The notes beneath the pieces are model-generated. The model was not told the origin of the DNA and ran no database searches. It saw only the letters and a list, made by a program, of their open reading frames with translations. From NCBI GenBank assembly GCA_964538625.1, contig CAZIGH010000006.1, positions 1 to 64,000 of the forward strand: a stretch of 64,000 nucleotides of DNA, in the 5' to 3' direction. This DNA comes from JAEUHM01 sp964538625 (lineage in GTDB: Bacteria > Verrucomicrobiota > Verrucomicrobiia > Verrucomicrobiales > Verrucomicrobiaceae). This document shows, in pieces, positions 45,776 through 53,387 of this stretch (position 1 is the stretch's first letter; every line of letters starts with the position of its first letter). Both the position numbers and the translations under genes were made by a program.

Positions 45776-46492
45776 ATGTCCGCCGCCCTCATCGAAGCCG
45801 CCCAAACCTTGAGCCGTTCACTGCACCAGCTGCACTTTTCCGAACCTGTCACGCATGTCTATGATCCTCTCACTTACGCCTGGCCCGCTCACGAGCTCTA
45901 CCTCAAGCGTTTTGGTACCGGGCGAAAACGCATCGTCTTTCTGGGCATGAATCCCGGCCCCTGGGGCATGGCGCAAACCGGAGTGCCATTCGGCGAAATC
46001 CCGGCCGTGCGTGACTGGATGGGCATTCACGCTCCAGTGGACAAACCGGTGAACGAGCACCCAAAGCGGCCCATCCTGGGATTCGAATGCACGCAGTCAG
46101 AAGTGAGCGGACGACGGCTCTGGGGTCTCTTCGCAAAGCGCTTCGGTACTTCAAAGGCATTCTTCAAAGAGCACTTCGTGGCCAACTATTGCCCCCTCGT
46201 CTTCATGGAGGCCAGCGGGAGAAACCGCACTCCAGACAAGCTGCCCGCGGAAGAATCAGCTGCCATCGAGTCCGCGTGTGACAAACATCTGCATGAAGTC
46301 ATTTCGACGCTTCAGCCGGAGTGGGTCATCGGCGTGGGTGGCTTTGCCGAGGCACAGGCGCTGAAACAAGTGGCCGCCTTTCCCAAACTTAAGGTGGGGC
46401 GCATCCTGCACCCAAGCCCCGCAAGCCCTGCGGCAAACAAGGACTGGGCTGGGGCTGCAACGCGGCAGTTGCAGAAGCTTGGCCTCTGGTGA
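45776..46492 (+). CDS. SMUG1-like uracil-DNA glycosylase family protein
   Basis: A 238-residue protein with the SMUG-type pattern IVFLGMNPGPWGMAQTGVPFGEIPAVRDWMGI, FVANYCPLVFMEASGRNRTPDKLP, and HPSPASPAANK near the C-terminus. These correspond to the water-activating Asn region, the pyrimidine pocket and the His-containing intercalation loop. The enzyme removes uracil and oxidised pyrimidines from DNA. It is 12 bp after the hydrolase and has its terminator-like neighbour on the opposite strand. Confidence 0.92.
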   Translation: MSAALIEAAQTLSRSLHQLHFSEPVTHVYDPLTYAWPAHELYLKRFGTGRKRIVFLGMNPGPWGMAQTGVPFGEIPAVRDWMGIHAPVDKPVNEHPKRPILGFECTQSEVSGRRLWGLFAKRFGTSKAFFKEHFVANYCPLVFMEASGRNRTPDKLPAEESAAIESACDKHLHEVISTLQPEWVIGVGGFAEAQALKQVAAFPKLKVGRILHPSPASPAANKDWAGAATRQLQKLGLW

Positions 46493-46499
46493 TGCACCT

Positions 46500-46534
46500 G
46501 AAAACAAGAGCGAGAGCCATGTCGGCTCCCGCTC
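46500..46534 (-). terminator. Rho-independent terminator of tpiA
   Basis: On the minus strand GAGCGGGAGCC (46534-46524) pairs with GGCTCTCGCTC (46518-46508), an 11-bp stem with one internal mismatch and a 5-nt loop, followed by TTGTTTT. It lies 29 bp beyond the tpiA stop and may also end the convergent glycosylase transcript. Confidence 0.85.
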
Positions 46535-46562
46535 CTGCTCCGATAAGACGATTCGCTGCCGA

Positions 46563-47357
46563 TCAGGCTGCGTGGGCGTTCGCGTAGTCGATGGCGGCGC
46601 GGCAGATTTCCCAGAAGCTTCCCGGCTCCAGTGAGGCTCCGCCTACAAGGGCTCCATCCACATCTGGCTGGGCGATGAGTTCAGCCATGTTGTTGGGCTT
46701 CACGCTGCCGCCGTACTGGATGCGTATTTTCTGTGCGGTGTCTTCGCCATAGAGATCCGTGAGCACCTTGCGGGTGAAGGCATGGGCGTCCTGCGCCTGC
46801 TGCGGTGAGGCGGTGCGTCCGGTGCCGATAGCCCAGACGGGTTCGTAGGCAATGACACAATCCAGCACCCGGCGCGCGCCGACCTCCGCGAGCGACTCCC
46901 GAAGCTGGGACTCCAGCACGGCTTCGATCTGGCCGCCGTCCCGTTCCTCAAGTGTCTCGCCGATGCACAGGATAGGGTGCAGTCTTGCCTCGAGTGCAGC
47001 GAGCACCTTGGCATTCACGATCTGGCTGCTCTCTCCATACAGGGAGCGGCGCTCACTGTGGCCCAGGATGACATGCTTGGCACCGCACTCTTTTAACATG
47101 CGGGCACTGATCTCACCGGTGTAGGCTCCGCTGGGATGCTGACTCATGTTTTGCGCGGCCAGCTCCACATTCACTTCACGCACGGTCTGGAGCACCTCTG
47201 CGGCCTTGGTAAGGCTCACGAACGGCGGCGAGATGACGATTTGAATGGGGCACTTCTCTGGCACAAGGCGAGCGAAAGGGCGCAGGAAATCATCCGTCTC
47301 CTGCGGAGTCATGTGCATCTTCCAGTTGGCGGCAATGATGGGTTTTCGGTACGACAT
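46563..47357 (-). CDS. tpiA: Triosephosphate isomerase
   Basis: A 264-residue TIM-barrel enzyme interconverting dihydroxyacetone phosphate and glyceraldehyde 3-phosphate. Seen are the N-terminal IIAANWKMHMTP (Lys, Asn), the catalytic His in VILGHSERR, the catalytic Glu in IAYEPVWAIGTG and the phosphate loop IQYGGSVKPNNM. Length is usual. It is downstream of pgk on the same strand (69 bp), a common glycolytic pairing. Confidence 0.98.
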   Translation of the reverse strand: MSYRKPIIAANWKMHMTPQETDDFLRPFARLVPEKCPIQIVISPPFVSLTKAAEVLQTVREVNVELAAQNMSQHPSGAYTGEISARMLKECGAKHVILGHSERRSLYGESSQIVNAKVLAALEARLHPILCIGETLEERDGGQIEAVLESQLRESLAEVGARRVLDCVIAYEPVWAIGTGRTASPQQAQDAHAFTRKVLTDLYGEDTAQKIRIQYGGSVKPNNMAELIAQPDVDGALVGGASLEPGSFWEICRAAIDYANAHAA

Positions 47358-47426
47358 AAGCGGGTTTGATCGTTGGTTGAGCGGTGTCTTATCGGTAACT
47401 GAGAGGTTGGCTCCACGGGTGCAAAC

Positions 47427-48641
47427 CTATTTCTCCTCCAGGCAGGTCACTCCCGGCAGAGGCTTGCCTTCGAGCAGTTCCAGCGACGCCCCTCCACCGG
47501 TGGAGATGAAGGTGACCTTGTCCGCCACCCCAGCTTTCTTCACCGCCTTCACGCTGTCGCCACCGCCAATGATCGTCTTGGCAGACTGGTTTTCAGCGAT
47601 GACTTTAGCGATGTCGAAGGTGCCTTTGGCGCACTCTTTGATTTCAAACACGCCCATGGGGCCGTTCCAGATGACGGTCTTCGCTTTGGCGATTTCTTCA
47701 GCGAAGAGCTTCACGGACTCGGGGCCGATGTCCACTCCTTCCCATCCCTCTGGGATGCTCTCGCCCGGCGTGGTGTAGCGAGAGGTGCCGATCTTTTTGG
47801 CATCGAAGTCAAAGGAATCGGTAATCATGGCATCCACGGGAATGAGTAGTTTGACTCCGCGTTCCTTGGCTTTGTCGATGGCTGCCTGGGCGATGGGCTC
47901 CCACTCCGGCTTGTAGAGACTGCGACCGATGCTGATGCCCTGGACGATTTTGCGGAAGGTGTAGGCCATGCCGCCGCCGATGATGACTGTGTCTGCCTTT
48001 TCGAGCAGGCGGTTGATGACGTTGATCTTGTCGCTGACCTTGGCTCCACCCAGGATGACGACAAAGGGACGCTCTGGGTTCTCCAGCTCGTCGTGCAGCC
48101 AGTTGAGCTCTTTTTGCATGAGCAGACCGGACACAGCGGGTATGTGATCTGCCACTCCCGCAGTGGAGGAGTGCGCACGGTGTGCGGAGCCGAAGGCGTC
48201 GTTCACAAACACGTCCGCCAGTTCAGCCAGCCCCTTGGCCAGCGTGTCATCGTTCTTCTCCTCGCCGGCGTGGAAGCGGGTGTTTTCCAGCAGCAGCACT
48301 CCTCCGGGAGCGAGCGCATCCGCCTTCGCTTTCGCCTCGGGTCCTACGCATTCGCTGGAAAAATCCACCGGCACACCGAGCAGTGCGCTGAGTGCGGGTG
48401 CGACAGGGGCCAGAGATTCATCCGGATTGCGCTGGCCTTTCGGGCGGCCAAGGTGAGAGCAGAGGATGACTTTGGCTCCGGTTTGGATAAGGTACTTCAG
48501 CGTTGGCAGAGTCTCCCTGATGCGAGTGTCATCAGTGATGACGATGCCGCCGTTCTGTTTCTCAAGGGGGACGTTAAAGTCCACGCGCACGAGCACGCGT
48601 TTCCCGTTCAGTTCGATGTCCTGGATGGTCTTTTTGGGCAT
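47427..48641 (-). CDS. pgk: Phosphoglycerate kinase
   Basis: A 404-residue kinase transferring phosphate from 1,3-bisphosphoglycerate to ADP. Present are KRVLVRVDFNVPL, the LCSHLGRPKG substrate loop, SGLLMQKELNWL, the LGGAKVSDK motif, WNGPMGVFEI, and the IIGGGDSVKAVKKAG nucleotide loop. It lies 89 bp downstream of panD and upstream of tpiA. A 7-bp hairpin sits 3 nt before its ATG. Confidence 0.98.
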   Translation of the reverse strand: MPKKTIQDIELNGKRVLVRVDFNVPLEKQNGGIVITDDTRIRETLPTLKYLIQTGAKVILCSHLGRPKGQRNPDESLAPVAPALSALLGVPVDFSSECVGPEAKAKADALAPGGVLLLENTRFHAGEEKNDDTLAKGLAELADVFVNDAFGSAHRAHSSTAGVADHIPAVSGLLMQKELNWLHDELENPERPFVVILGGAKVSDKINVINRLLEKADTVIIGGGMAYTFRKIVQGISIGRSLYKPEWEPIAQAAIDKAKERGVKLLIPVDAMITDSFDFDAKKIGTSRYTTPGESIPEGWEGVDIGPESVKLFAEEIAKAKTVIWNGPMGVFEIKECAKGTFDIAKVIAENQSAKTIIGGGDSVKAVKKAGVADKVTFISTGGGASLELLEGKPLPGVTCLEEK

Positions 48642-48644
48642 GGT

Positions 48645-48665
48645 GGCCTGTCAGTAGCACAGGCC
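48645..48665 (-). promoter_or_regulatory. Hairpin just upstream of pgk start
   Basis: A 7-bp perfect stem (GGCCTGT with ACAGGCC) and 7-nt loop end 3 nt before the pgk ATG, where a ribosome-binding site would normally be. No U-tract follows, so it is not a typical terminator. It may influence pgk translation or simply be coincidental. Confidence 0.35.
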
Positions 48666-48730
48666 CGGCCAGTTGCGCAGTCGATTTTTCTGCACTTCAT
48701 CCGCCCGCCTCTCCACAGCGAGGCGAGCCC

Positions 48731-49081
48731 TCATTTCGCCGCCGTGGAGACCACTTCATTGCGACCGTTCAATAGCAGCCGGTTGGGTGTAATGGGCTGG
48801 TCCGAGAGTCCGAAGGCCATGATGGTAACACGATGGCCCGTGCCGATGAGATGCGCTGCCGCTCCGTTGACCACGATCTGGCCGCTGCCAGCCGCGCCAG
48901 GGATGACGTAGGTCTCTAGGCGTGCGCCGCTGGTGATGGAGGTCACGAGCACTTTTTCACCCTCCCACAGATCGGCACGCTGCATCAAATCAAGCGGAAT
49001 GGAAATGCTGCCTTCATAGTCGATGTTCGCGTCTGTGACCAAGGCGCGGTGGAGCTTGGACTTGAGTAGGGTTCGGAGCAC
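48731..49081 (-). CDS. panD: Aspartate 1-decarboxylase
   Basis: A 116-residue pyruvoyl-dependent enzyme making beta-alanine for pantothenate and CoA. The self-cleavage site is Gly24-Ser25 (DYEGSISI), which lands exactly at the standard position when the GTG at 49081 is used as start (translated MLRTLLKSKLHRALVTDANIDY). The longer frame to 49195 is therefore rejected. The Tyr and Asn residues of the active site (NGAAAHLIGTGHRVTIM) follow. It is upstream of pgk on the same strand. Confidence 0.95.
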   Translation of the reverse strand: MLRTLLKSKLHRALVTDANIDYEGSISIPLDLMQRADLWEGEKVLVTSITSGARLETYVIPGAAGSGQIVVNGAAAHLIGTGHRVTIMAFGLSDQPITPNRLLLNGRNEVVSTAAK

Positions 49082-49230
49082 TGAGTTTGCGGGGTATGGG
49101 GCGCGGAGACTCGCCGGAGTTCGACACTCGCGCAACTGCGGCGAAACAGGAGATGCAGCCCGATGGAGCGTCTCAACCTGAAAGAAACTTCGCACTTGTT
49201 AAAAATAATGATGGATATTGTGATTATTAT

Positions 49231-49239
49231 TGTTATAAT
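49231..49239 (+). promoter_or_regulatory. Extended -10 promoter of the coiled-coil protein operon
   Basis: TGTTATAAT at 49231-49239 is an extended -10 (TGn followed by a perfect TATAAT) in an unusually AT-rich stretch. It is 20 bp before the ATG at 49260, with AAGGA at 49241-49245 as possible ribosome-binding site. No clear -35 is needed for such promoters, and none was seen. Confidence 0.7.
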
Positions 49240-49259
49240 GAAGGAATAAATCGCCTCTT

Positions 49260-50156
49260 ATGCCCATCACCGTCGCCAATCCCTTCCAAGCGATGCCTTC
49301 GGCTCCCGGTCCATCAGTGCCCAACGCTCAGCGTGCGAGCGTGACATCAGGCTTGCTGAAGCTGCTGGGTTCCATGAAGCCGACACGCCCCATGGCACCC
49401 ACCGGCGGCGCTACCACACTGATGCCGGGCATGCCCCAAGGGTCCTCCGCCGCGCTCATGCCACAAGCGCAGTCCGCACCGCTTGCGCCAGTGACCAGAC
49501 CGCAGGCACCCGAGCCAGCCAGCGACTCCTCTCCCTTCGCCCTCTCCTCCATCCAGCGAGCAGCCCAGCCTGTCCCCACCGCCGGAAGCAGCATCTCATT
49601 TGACCAGTTGATGACAGGTGGCGGTGCCAACCCTGGACTCGACAACCTGCGGCAGCAACTCTTCGGGAAATATTACGAAGACACTCAGGCACAGCTAAAG
49701 GAGCTACGAGAGTCTCAAGAGGCCGCGCTTGCGCGGACGAAAAAGGCAGCCCTGGACCGCATTGAGGAACTGGGCGTGGCCATGCAGCGTGACCTGGTGG
49801 CACTGCGGCAGGAGACGCACCAGGAGCTTGAGGACATCAAGCGAGATGTCTTCAGCGCCGTCATGAGCATCTCCGCCTTGAATGACAAGCTGGGCGTTGC
49901 AGACGCCCGGGTGCGAGAGGTCACAACCTCCCTCACGCGCAGTCTGGTGGACCGCGTGGAGCAGCAAGCGCAGACCTTTGACCAGACCATGCGCCACATG
50001 CAGATGCGGCTTGACGAAATGATCAATGCCAGAGTGGCCAGCGCCCTCCAGCGCGCCGTGCAGGAGATGATCGAGGCGCAGATGAACTTGCGACACGCGC
50101 CCCCCGGTAACGTAGCGCCGCCGGGAACCATGTCAGGCGCGCACCAGACGCCTTGA
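49260..50156 (+). CDS. Coiled-coil hypothetical protein
   Basis: A 298-residue protein without signal peptide. Residues 1-110 are low-complexity, Pro/Ala/Ser-rich. From about 120 to 270 it is a long charged heptad-rich helix (QLKELRESQEAALARTKKAALDRIEELGVAMQRDL and RDVFSAVMSISALNDKLG). No family is recognised. It opens an operon with the two genes that follow, the first 34 bp downstream, suggesting a common process at the membrane. Confidence 0.75.
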   Translation: MPITVANPFQAMPSAPGPSVPNAQRASVTSGLLKLLGSMKPTRPMAPTGGATTLMPGMPQGSSAALMPQAQSAPLAPVTRPQAPEPASDSSPFALSSIQRAAQPVPTAGSSISFDQLMTGGGANPGLDNLRQQLFGKYYEDTQAQLKELRESQEAALARTKKAALDRIEELGVAMQRDLVALRQETHQELEDIKRDVFSAVMSISALNDKLGVADARVREVTTSLTRSLVDRVEQQAQTFDQTMRHMQMRLDEMINARVASALQRAVQEMIEAQMNLRHAPPGNVAPPGTMSGAHQTP

Positions 50157-50190
50157 CCTCCGGGCCGGCACTCTTTCCCACCTCCCGTTC

Positions 50191-51357
50191 ATGCCCCTCC
50201 CGTCGGTCAACCCAGTACCTAGCTCCACGCCCAGCCGTCCTCTGGCTGCGGGTGACCCAGCGACGCGCAGGCCTGGACCGCTCACAGTAGCACTGGGCAA
50301 GCAGCAGGCGGAACAACGCCGCAGCATCAAGCACCGCGCTCGTATCCTTGAAGCCGAGCTTGGAGAAGAACACGCAGCTCCTGCACCTGCCGCCCCAGCT
50401 CCCCAGCCTGCCTTGCTGGAAACACTCATCGCCGATCTGGCACGCAGACCTGACCTTACGCGCGCACTGCGGCCCGACACCCGTTCTCTGGCCAAAGCGG
50501 TGGCTCCCCTCATGCCGGAGACCCTTCAGTTGCAGACTGAGCGCTCCCTGGAGAAGAAGTGGCGGGGCTTGGGCAGATTTCTCTCTGGCCTCAGCCATGC
50601 AAAGGTGTGGCGCTGGACGGTCGAAGCACTGTGGGAGGGAGAATCCATCTCGGACTACATCGACGCCCGGGTGAAAGCCTGTGAGGTGGTGGAGATCGTG
50701 CTGCATGACAGCGCCGGGCAGCGTGTTCTAGCCGCAGTCACCCTGCCCGGAGTAGCCCCCACACGGCTTCATGGCACCGAGGCAGACTTCCACGAGGCCG
50801 AACCAGAAGAGGGAGCATTTAGCGTGTTCATTGGCGCTCGCTGTCGGCTCTCTGCGCGGGTCATAGGCCAGCTCCAGCCAGAGGTGAAGCGCTACTTCCA
50901 GGCACTGTGCCTGGAGCTCGATGATCTGCTGGAAGAGACCGTGCTCAATGCCCAGGAGCGAATGCGTGTGCTGCCGCTGAAACTCCGTAGCGGACTGAGC
51001 ACCAAAGGCCCCTTCACCAACGCCTGGTCCGCCCGCCGAGCTGCGGCAGCCGTGCTCGTGGCCGCAGGACTCGTCATTGGGTTTCTCACCTGGATCGGCG
51101 TGAGCGAGTACCGCTGGCAGAAATACGTGGAACTTCTCCAGCGAGAGCCAGGCATTCAAATCGTGCGCTACGAGCGCGGCTGGGGCCGCAGTCTCGTGAT
51201 AGGCACCCTTTCCCCAGGAGCGCGCGACCCAGCCGCGCTTGCCACTTCCCTAGGCATCCACGCCGGTCACCTCGACCTCAGGTTCAAGCCCGCTGAACTC
51301 GAAGTCATGCCGCCGCCTGCTTCCATCTCCACCACGGCGCACGCAACCACACCATGA
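50191..51357 (+). CDS. Single-pass membrane protein, OmpA-family-associated C-terminal region
   Basis: A 388-residue protein. The N-terminal half is soluble and charged. A single membrane helix lies at about 288-308 (RRAAAAVLVAAGLVIGFLTWIGV). The C-terminal region after it (WQKYVELLQREPGIQIVRYERGWG then VIGTLSPGARDPAAL) resembles a domain that precedes OmpA domains in some proteins, but no OmpA domain follows. Function unknown. It overlaps the hybrid kinase start by 4 bp (ATGA), so the two products are probably made together. Confidence 0.75.
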   Translation: MPLPSVNPVPSSTPSRPLAAGDPATRRPGPLTVALGKQQAEQRRSIKHRARILEAELGEEHAAPAPAAPAPQPALLETLIADLARRPDLTRALRPDTRSLAKAVAPLMPETLQLQTERSLEKKWRGLGRFLSGLSHAKVWRWTVEALWEGESISDYIDARVKACEVVEIVLHDSAGQRVLAAVTLPGVAPTRLHGTEADFHEAEPEEGAFSVFIGARCRLSARVIGQLQPEVKRYFQALCLELDDLLEETVLNAQERMRVLPLKLRSGLSTKGPFTNAWSARRAAAAVLVAAGLVIGFLTWIGVSEYRWQKYVELLQREPGIQIVRYERGWGRSLVIGTLSPGARDPAALATSLGIHAGHLDLRFKPAELEVMPPPASISTTAHATTP

Positions 51358-53354
51358 ACGCCCTCCGAAGCAGAATCCTCCTTCAGATGTTGTTCCTAGG
51401 CCTGGGGCCACTCACCGCCTTTGCCCTCGTCTTACGGTACCTCCCCGGCGGTCTGCTACCATGGTTCTGGTATGGTGCTCTGGCCATGGCCACCGTCGTG
51501 CTGGCACTGGCTCTGTCTGGCCGTGTGTCACGTCCCCTGAAACAGGGCATCTCCGCCTTCCGCGGCCTCGTGCATCCGGAAAAAGGCGACCTGCTGCGCA
51601 AGTGGGTGCCGCCTGAGTACTGGGAAGTGCGGGAGGAACTCAAAAAACTCCTTCGCGACACCCGCGCACGCAACGCCGAGTTGGAAAGCAACTGCGCACG
51701 CCATCACGCCCAGGCCCAGGCTGCGGAAAAAGCAGCCCTCCGCTCCCTCGAAGTACTTCACGGCCTCGTAGATTCCATTCCTGAAGGTGTCGTCTTCATG
51801 CACGGAGACGGTCACGTGGCGCTGATCAATCAACGCTGTATCGACCTCTTCCAGCTGAGCGAGGCGCATCGCAAACCAGGAGCAGATGCTACCGCCTGGC
51901 TTCAGGAAGCAGCCAAAAAGTTCACCGGCGCCGAAGCGCTGGCTACCGAGTGGACCGCATGGCAAAGCGGCCCGCCCACCCCCATGGAGGGAGAATGGGT
52001 CATGGCAGGCGCATCCCCCCGGGCCATCACCGTTCGCACCTTCGGTGTCCGCGGGGACCATGGCGAGAACCTCGGTCGCGTCTGGCTTTTCCGTGATGTC
52101 ACCGACGAACGCCAGGTGCATCAACGCCTGCAGGACTCTCAAAAAATGGAGTCCATGGGCCAGCTTGCTGGCGGCATAGCCCATGATTTCAACAACCTCC
52201 TCACCGCCATCCGCGGCAGCCTGGCCCTCGCTATGCTGGAGGATGTAGATGCCAAACAACGTCACGAGTATCTCGAAAACGCATCCAAAGCCTCCGCGCG
52301 CGCCGCAGACCTCGTGGGGCAAATCCTCGGTTACTCCCGCGGCAAAACCGCAGCCGCTTCCACCGATGTCAAAGTGCTTCTGGCCGAGCTCAAGAATCTC
52401 CTCCGCGCCAGCCTGGATCCGAGCATCAATCTCGTCTGCGCCGAGACGGATGAAACTTGGAAAGCAGATCTTCCCCACGTGCAGCTGGAGCAGGTCCTCC
52501 TCAATCTCTGCCTCAACGCACGCGACGCACTGGCGGGCAAAGGCGGCACCATCCACATCTCCACCAGCCACCACATCCGCAGCGCACCAGAAAACGGCAG
52601 CCCCCATGCGGGTGCGCCTGCCCCGGGGGAATACATCGTCCTGCACGTGAAGGACGACGGAGCCGGCATACCGGAGGACGTACGGGAGCACCTTTTTGAG
52701 CCCTTCTTCACCACCAAGGACCCCGGCAAAGGCACAGGCCTCGGTCTGGCCACCTCAGACGCCATCGTCACCGAGGCAGGCGGCTGGATGGAGTTCGAAA
52801 GCGAGCTGGGCAAAGGTACCGAGTTCCGCGTCTTCCTACCGCGCGCCAGCCAAAAGCGCCTGCACTCCCGAGCCCTTCAGGAGAAGCCCACCAAGCCCAT
52901 CAGCAAAGAAGAGCAGGACAAACCCCAGACCTCGCCCATTCCGCGACCGGGGAGTGCAGAGGGAGTCATCCTCGTCGTCGATGACGAGGACGCCGTGCGC
53001 TCCATCGCCGTGAGCATGCTGAAGTATCTCGGATACAGGGTCCTGGAGGCCCGGGACGGCGAAGCGGCTCTCGACATCCTGGCCAAGCTCACCCACCCGC
53101 TGGACGCCATCTTGCTGGATGTCCACATGCCACGACTCTCCGGACGAGATACCTACAAGCGCATCCGCGCCATGGGCATCGACACCCCCGTCATTGTGTG
53201 CAGTGGCTTCGTCGTAGAGCCTGAGGAACTCCGCAGATCCACCGGAGACGCCAGCGGCAGCATAGCCGTCATCCAGAAACCCTACTCCATGGACACCCTG
53301 GCCCGCACCGTCTCCGAAGCTGTGAAAAAAGGCCATCACGCCCTCACAGCCTGA
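51354..53354 (+). CDS. Hybrid sensor histidine kinase with C-terminal receiver domain
   Basis: A 666-residue kinase. Two membrane helices near the N-terminus (about 8-27 and 37-55) flank a short loop, then a coiled linker, a PAS-like domain (about 134-250), the HisKA phosphoacceptor His277 (AGGIAHDFNNLL), the ATPase (LNLCLNARDAL, DDGAGIP, GTGLGLA) and a receiver domain with phospho-Asp589 (ILLDVHMPRLSG). It would sense an unknown signal and relay phosphate internally and onward. It ends the three-gene operon starting at 49260. Confidence 0.95.
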   Translation: MNALRSRILLQMLFLGLGPLTAFALVLRYLPGGLLPWFWYGALAMATVVLALALSGRVSRPLKQGISAFRGLVHPEKGDLLRKWVPPEYWEVREELKKLLRDTRARNAELESNCARHHAQAQAAEKAALRSLEVLHGLVDSIPEGVVFMHGDGHVALINQRCIDLFQLSEAHRKPGADATAWLQEAAKKFTGAEALATEWTAWQSGPPTPMEGEWVMAGASPRAITVRTFGVRGDHGENLGRVWLFRDVTDERQVHQRLQDSQKMESMGQLAGGIAHDFNNLLTAIRGSLALAMLEDVDAKQRHEYLENASKASARAADLVGQILGYSRGKTAAASTDVKVLLAELKNLLRASLDPSINLVCAETDETWKADLPHVQLEQVLLNLCLNARDALAGKGGTIHISTSHHIRSAPENGSPHAGAPAPGEYIVLHVKDDGAGIPEDVREHLFEPFFTTKDPGKGTGLGLATSDAIVTEAGGWMEFESELGKGTEFRVFLPRASQKRLHSRALQEKPTKPISKEEQDKPQTSPIPRPGSAEGVILVVDDEDAVRSIAVSMLKYLGYRVLEARDGEAALDILAKLTHPLDAILLDVHMPRLSGRDTYKRIRAMGIDTPVIVCSGFVVEPEELRRSTGDASGSIAVIQKPYSMDTLARTVSEAVKKGHHALTA

Positions 53355-53387
53355 TTTGTGACCCCTACTTGAAGTAACGCCGTCACT

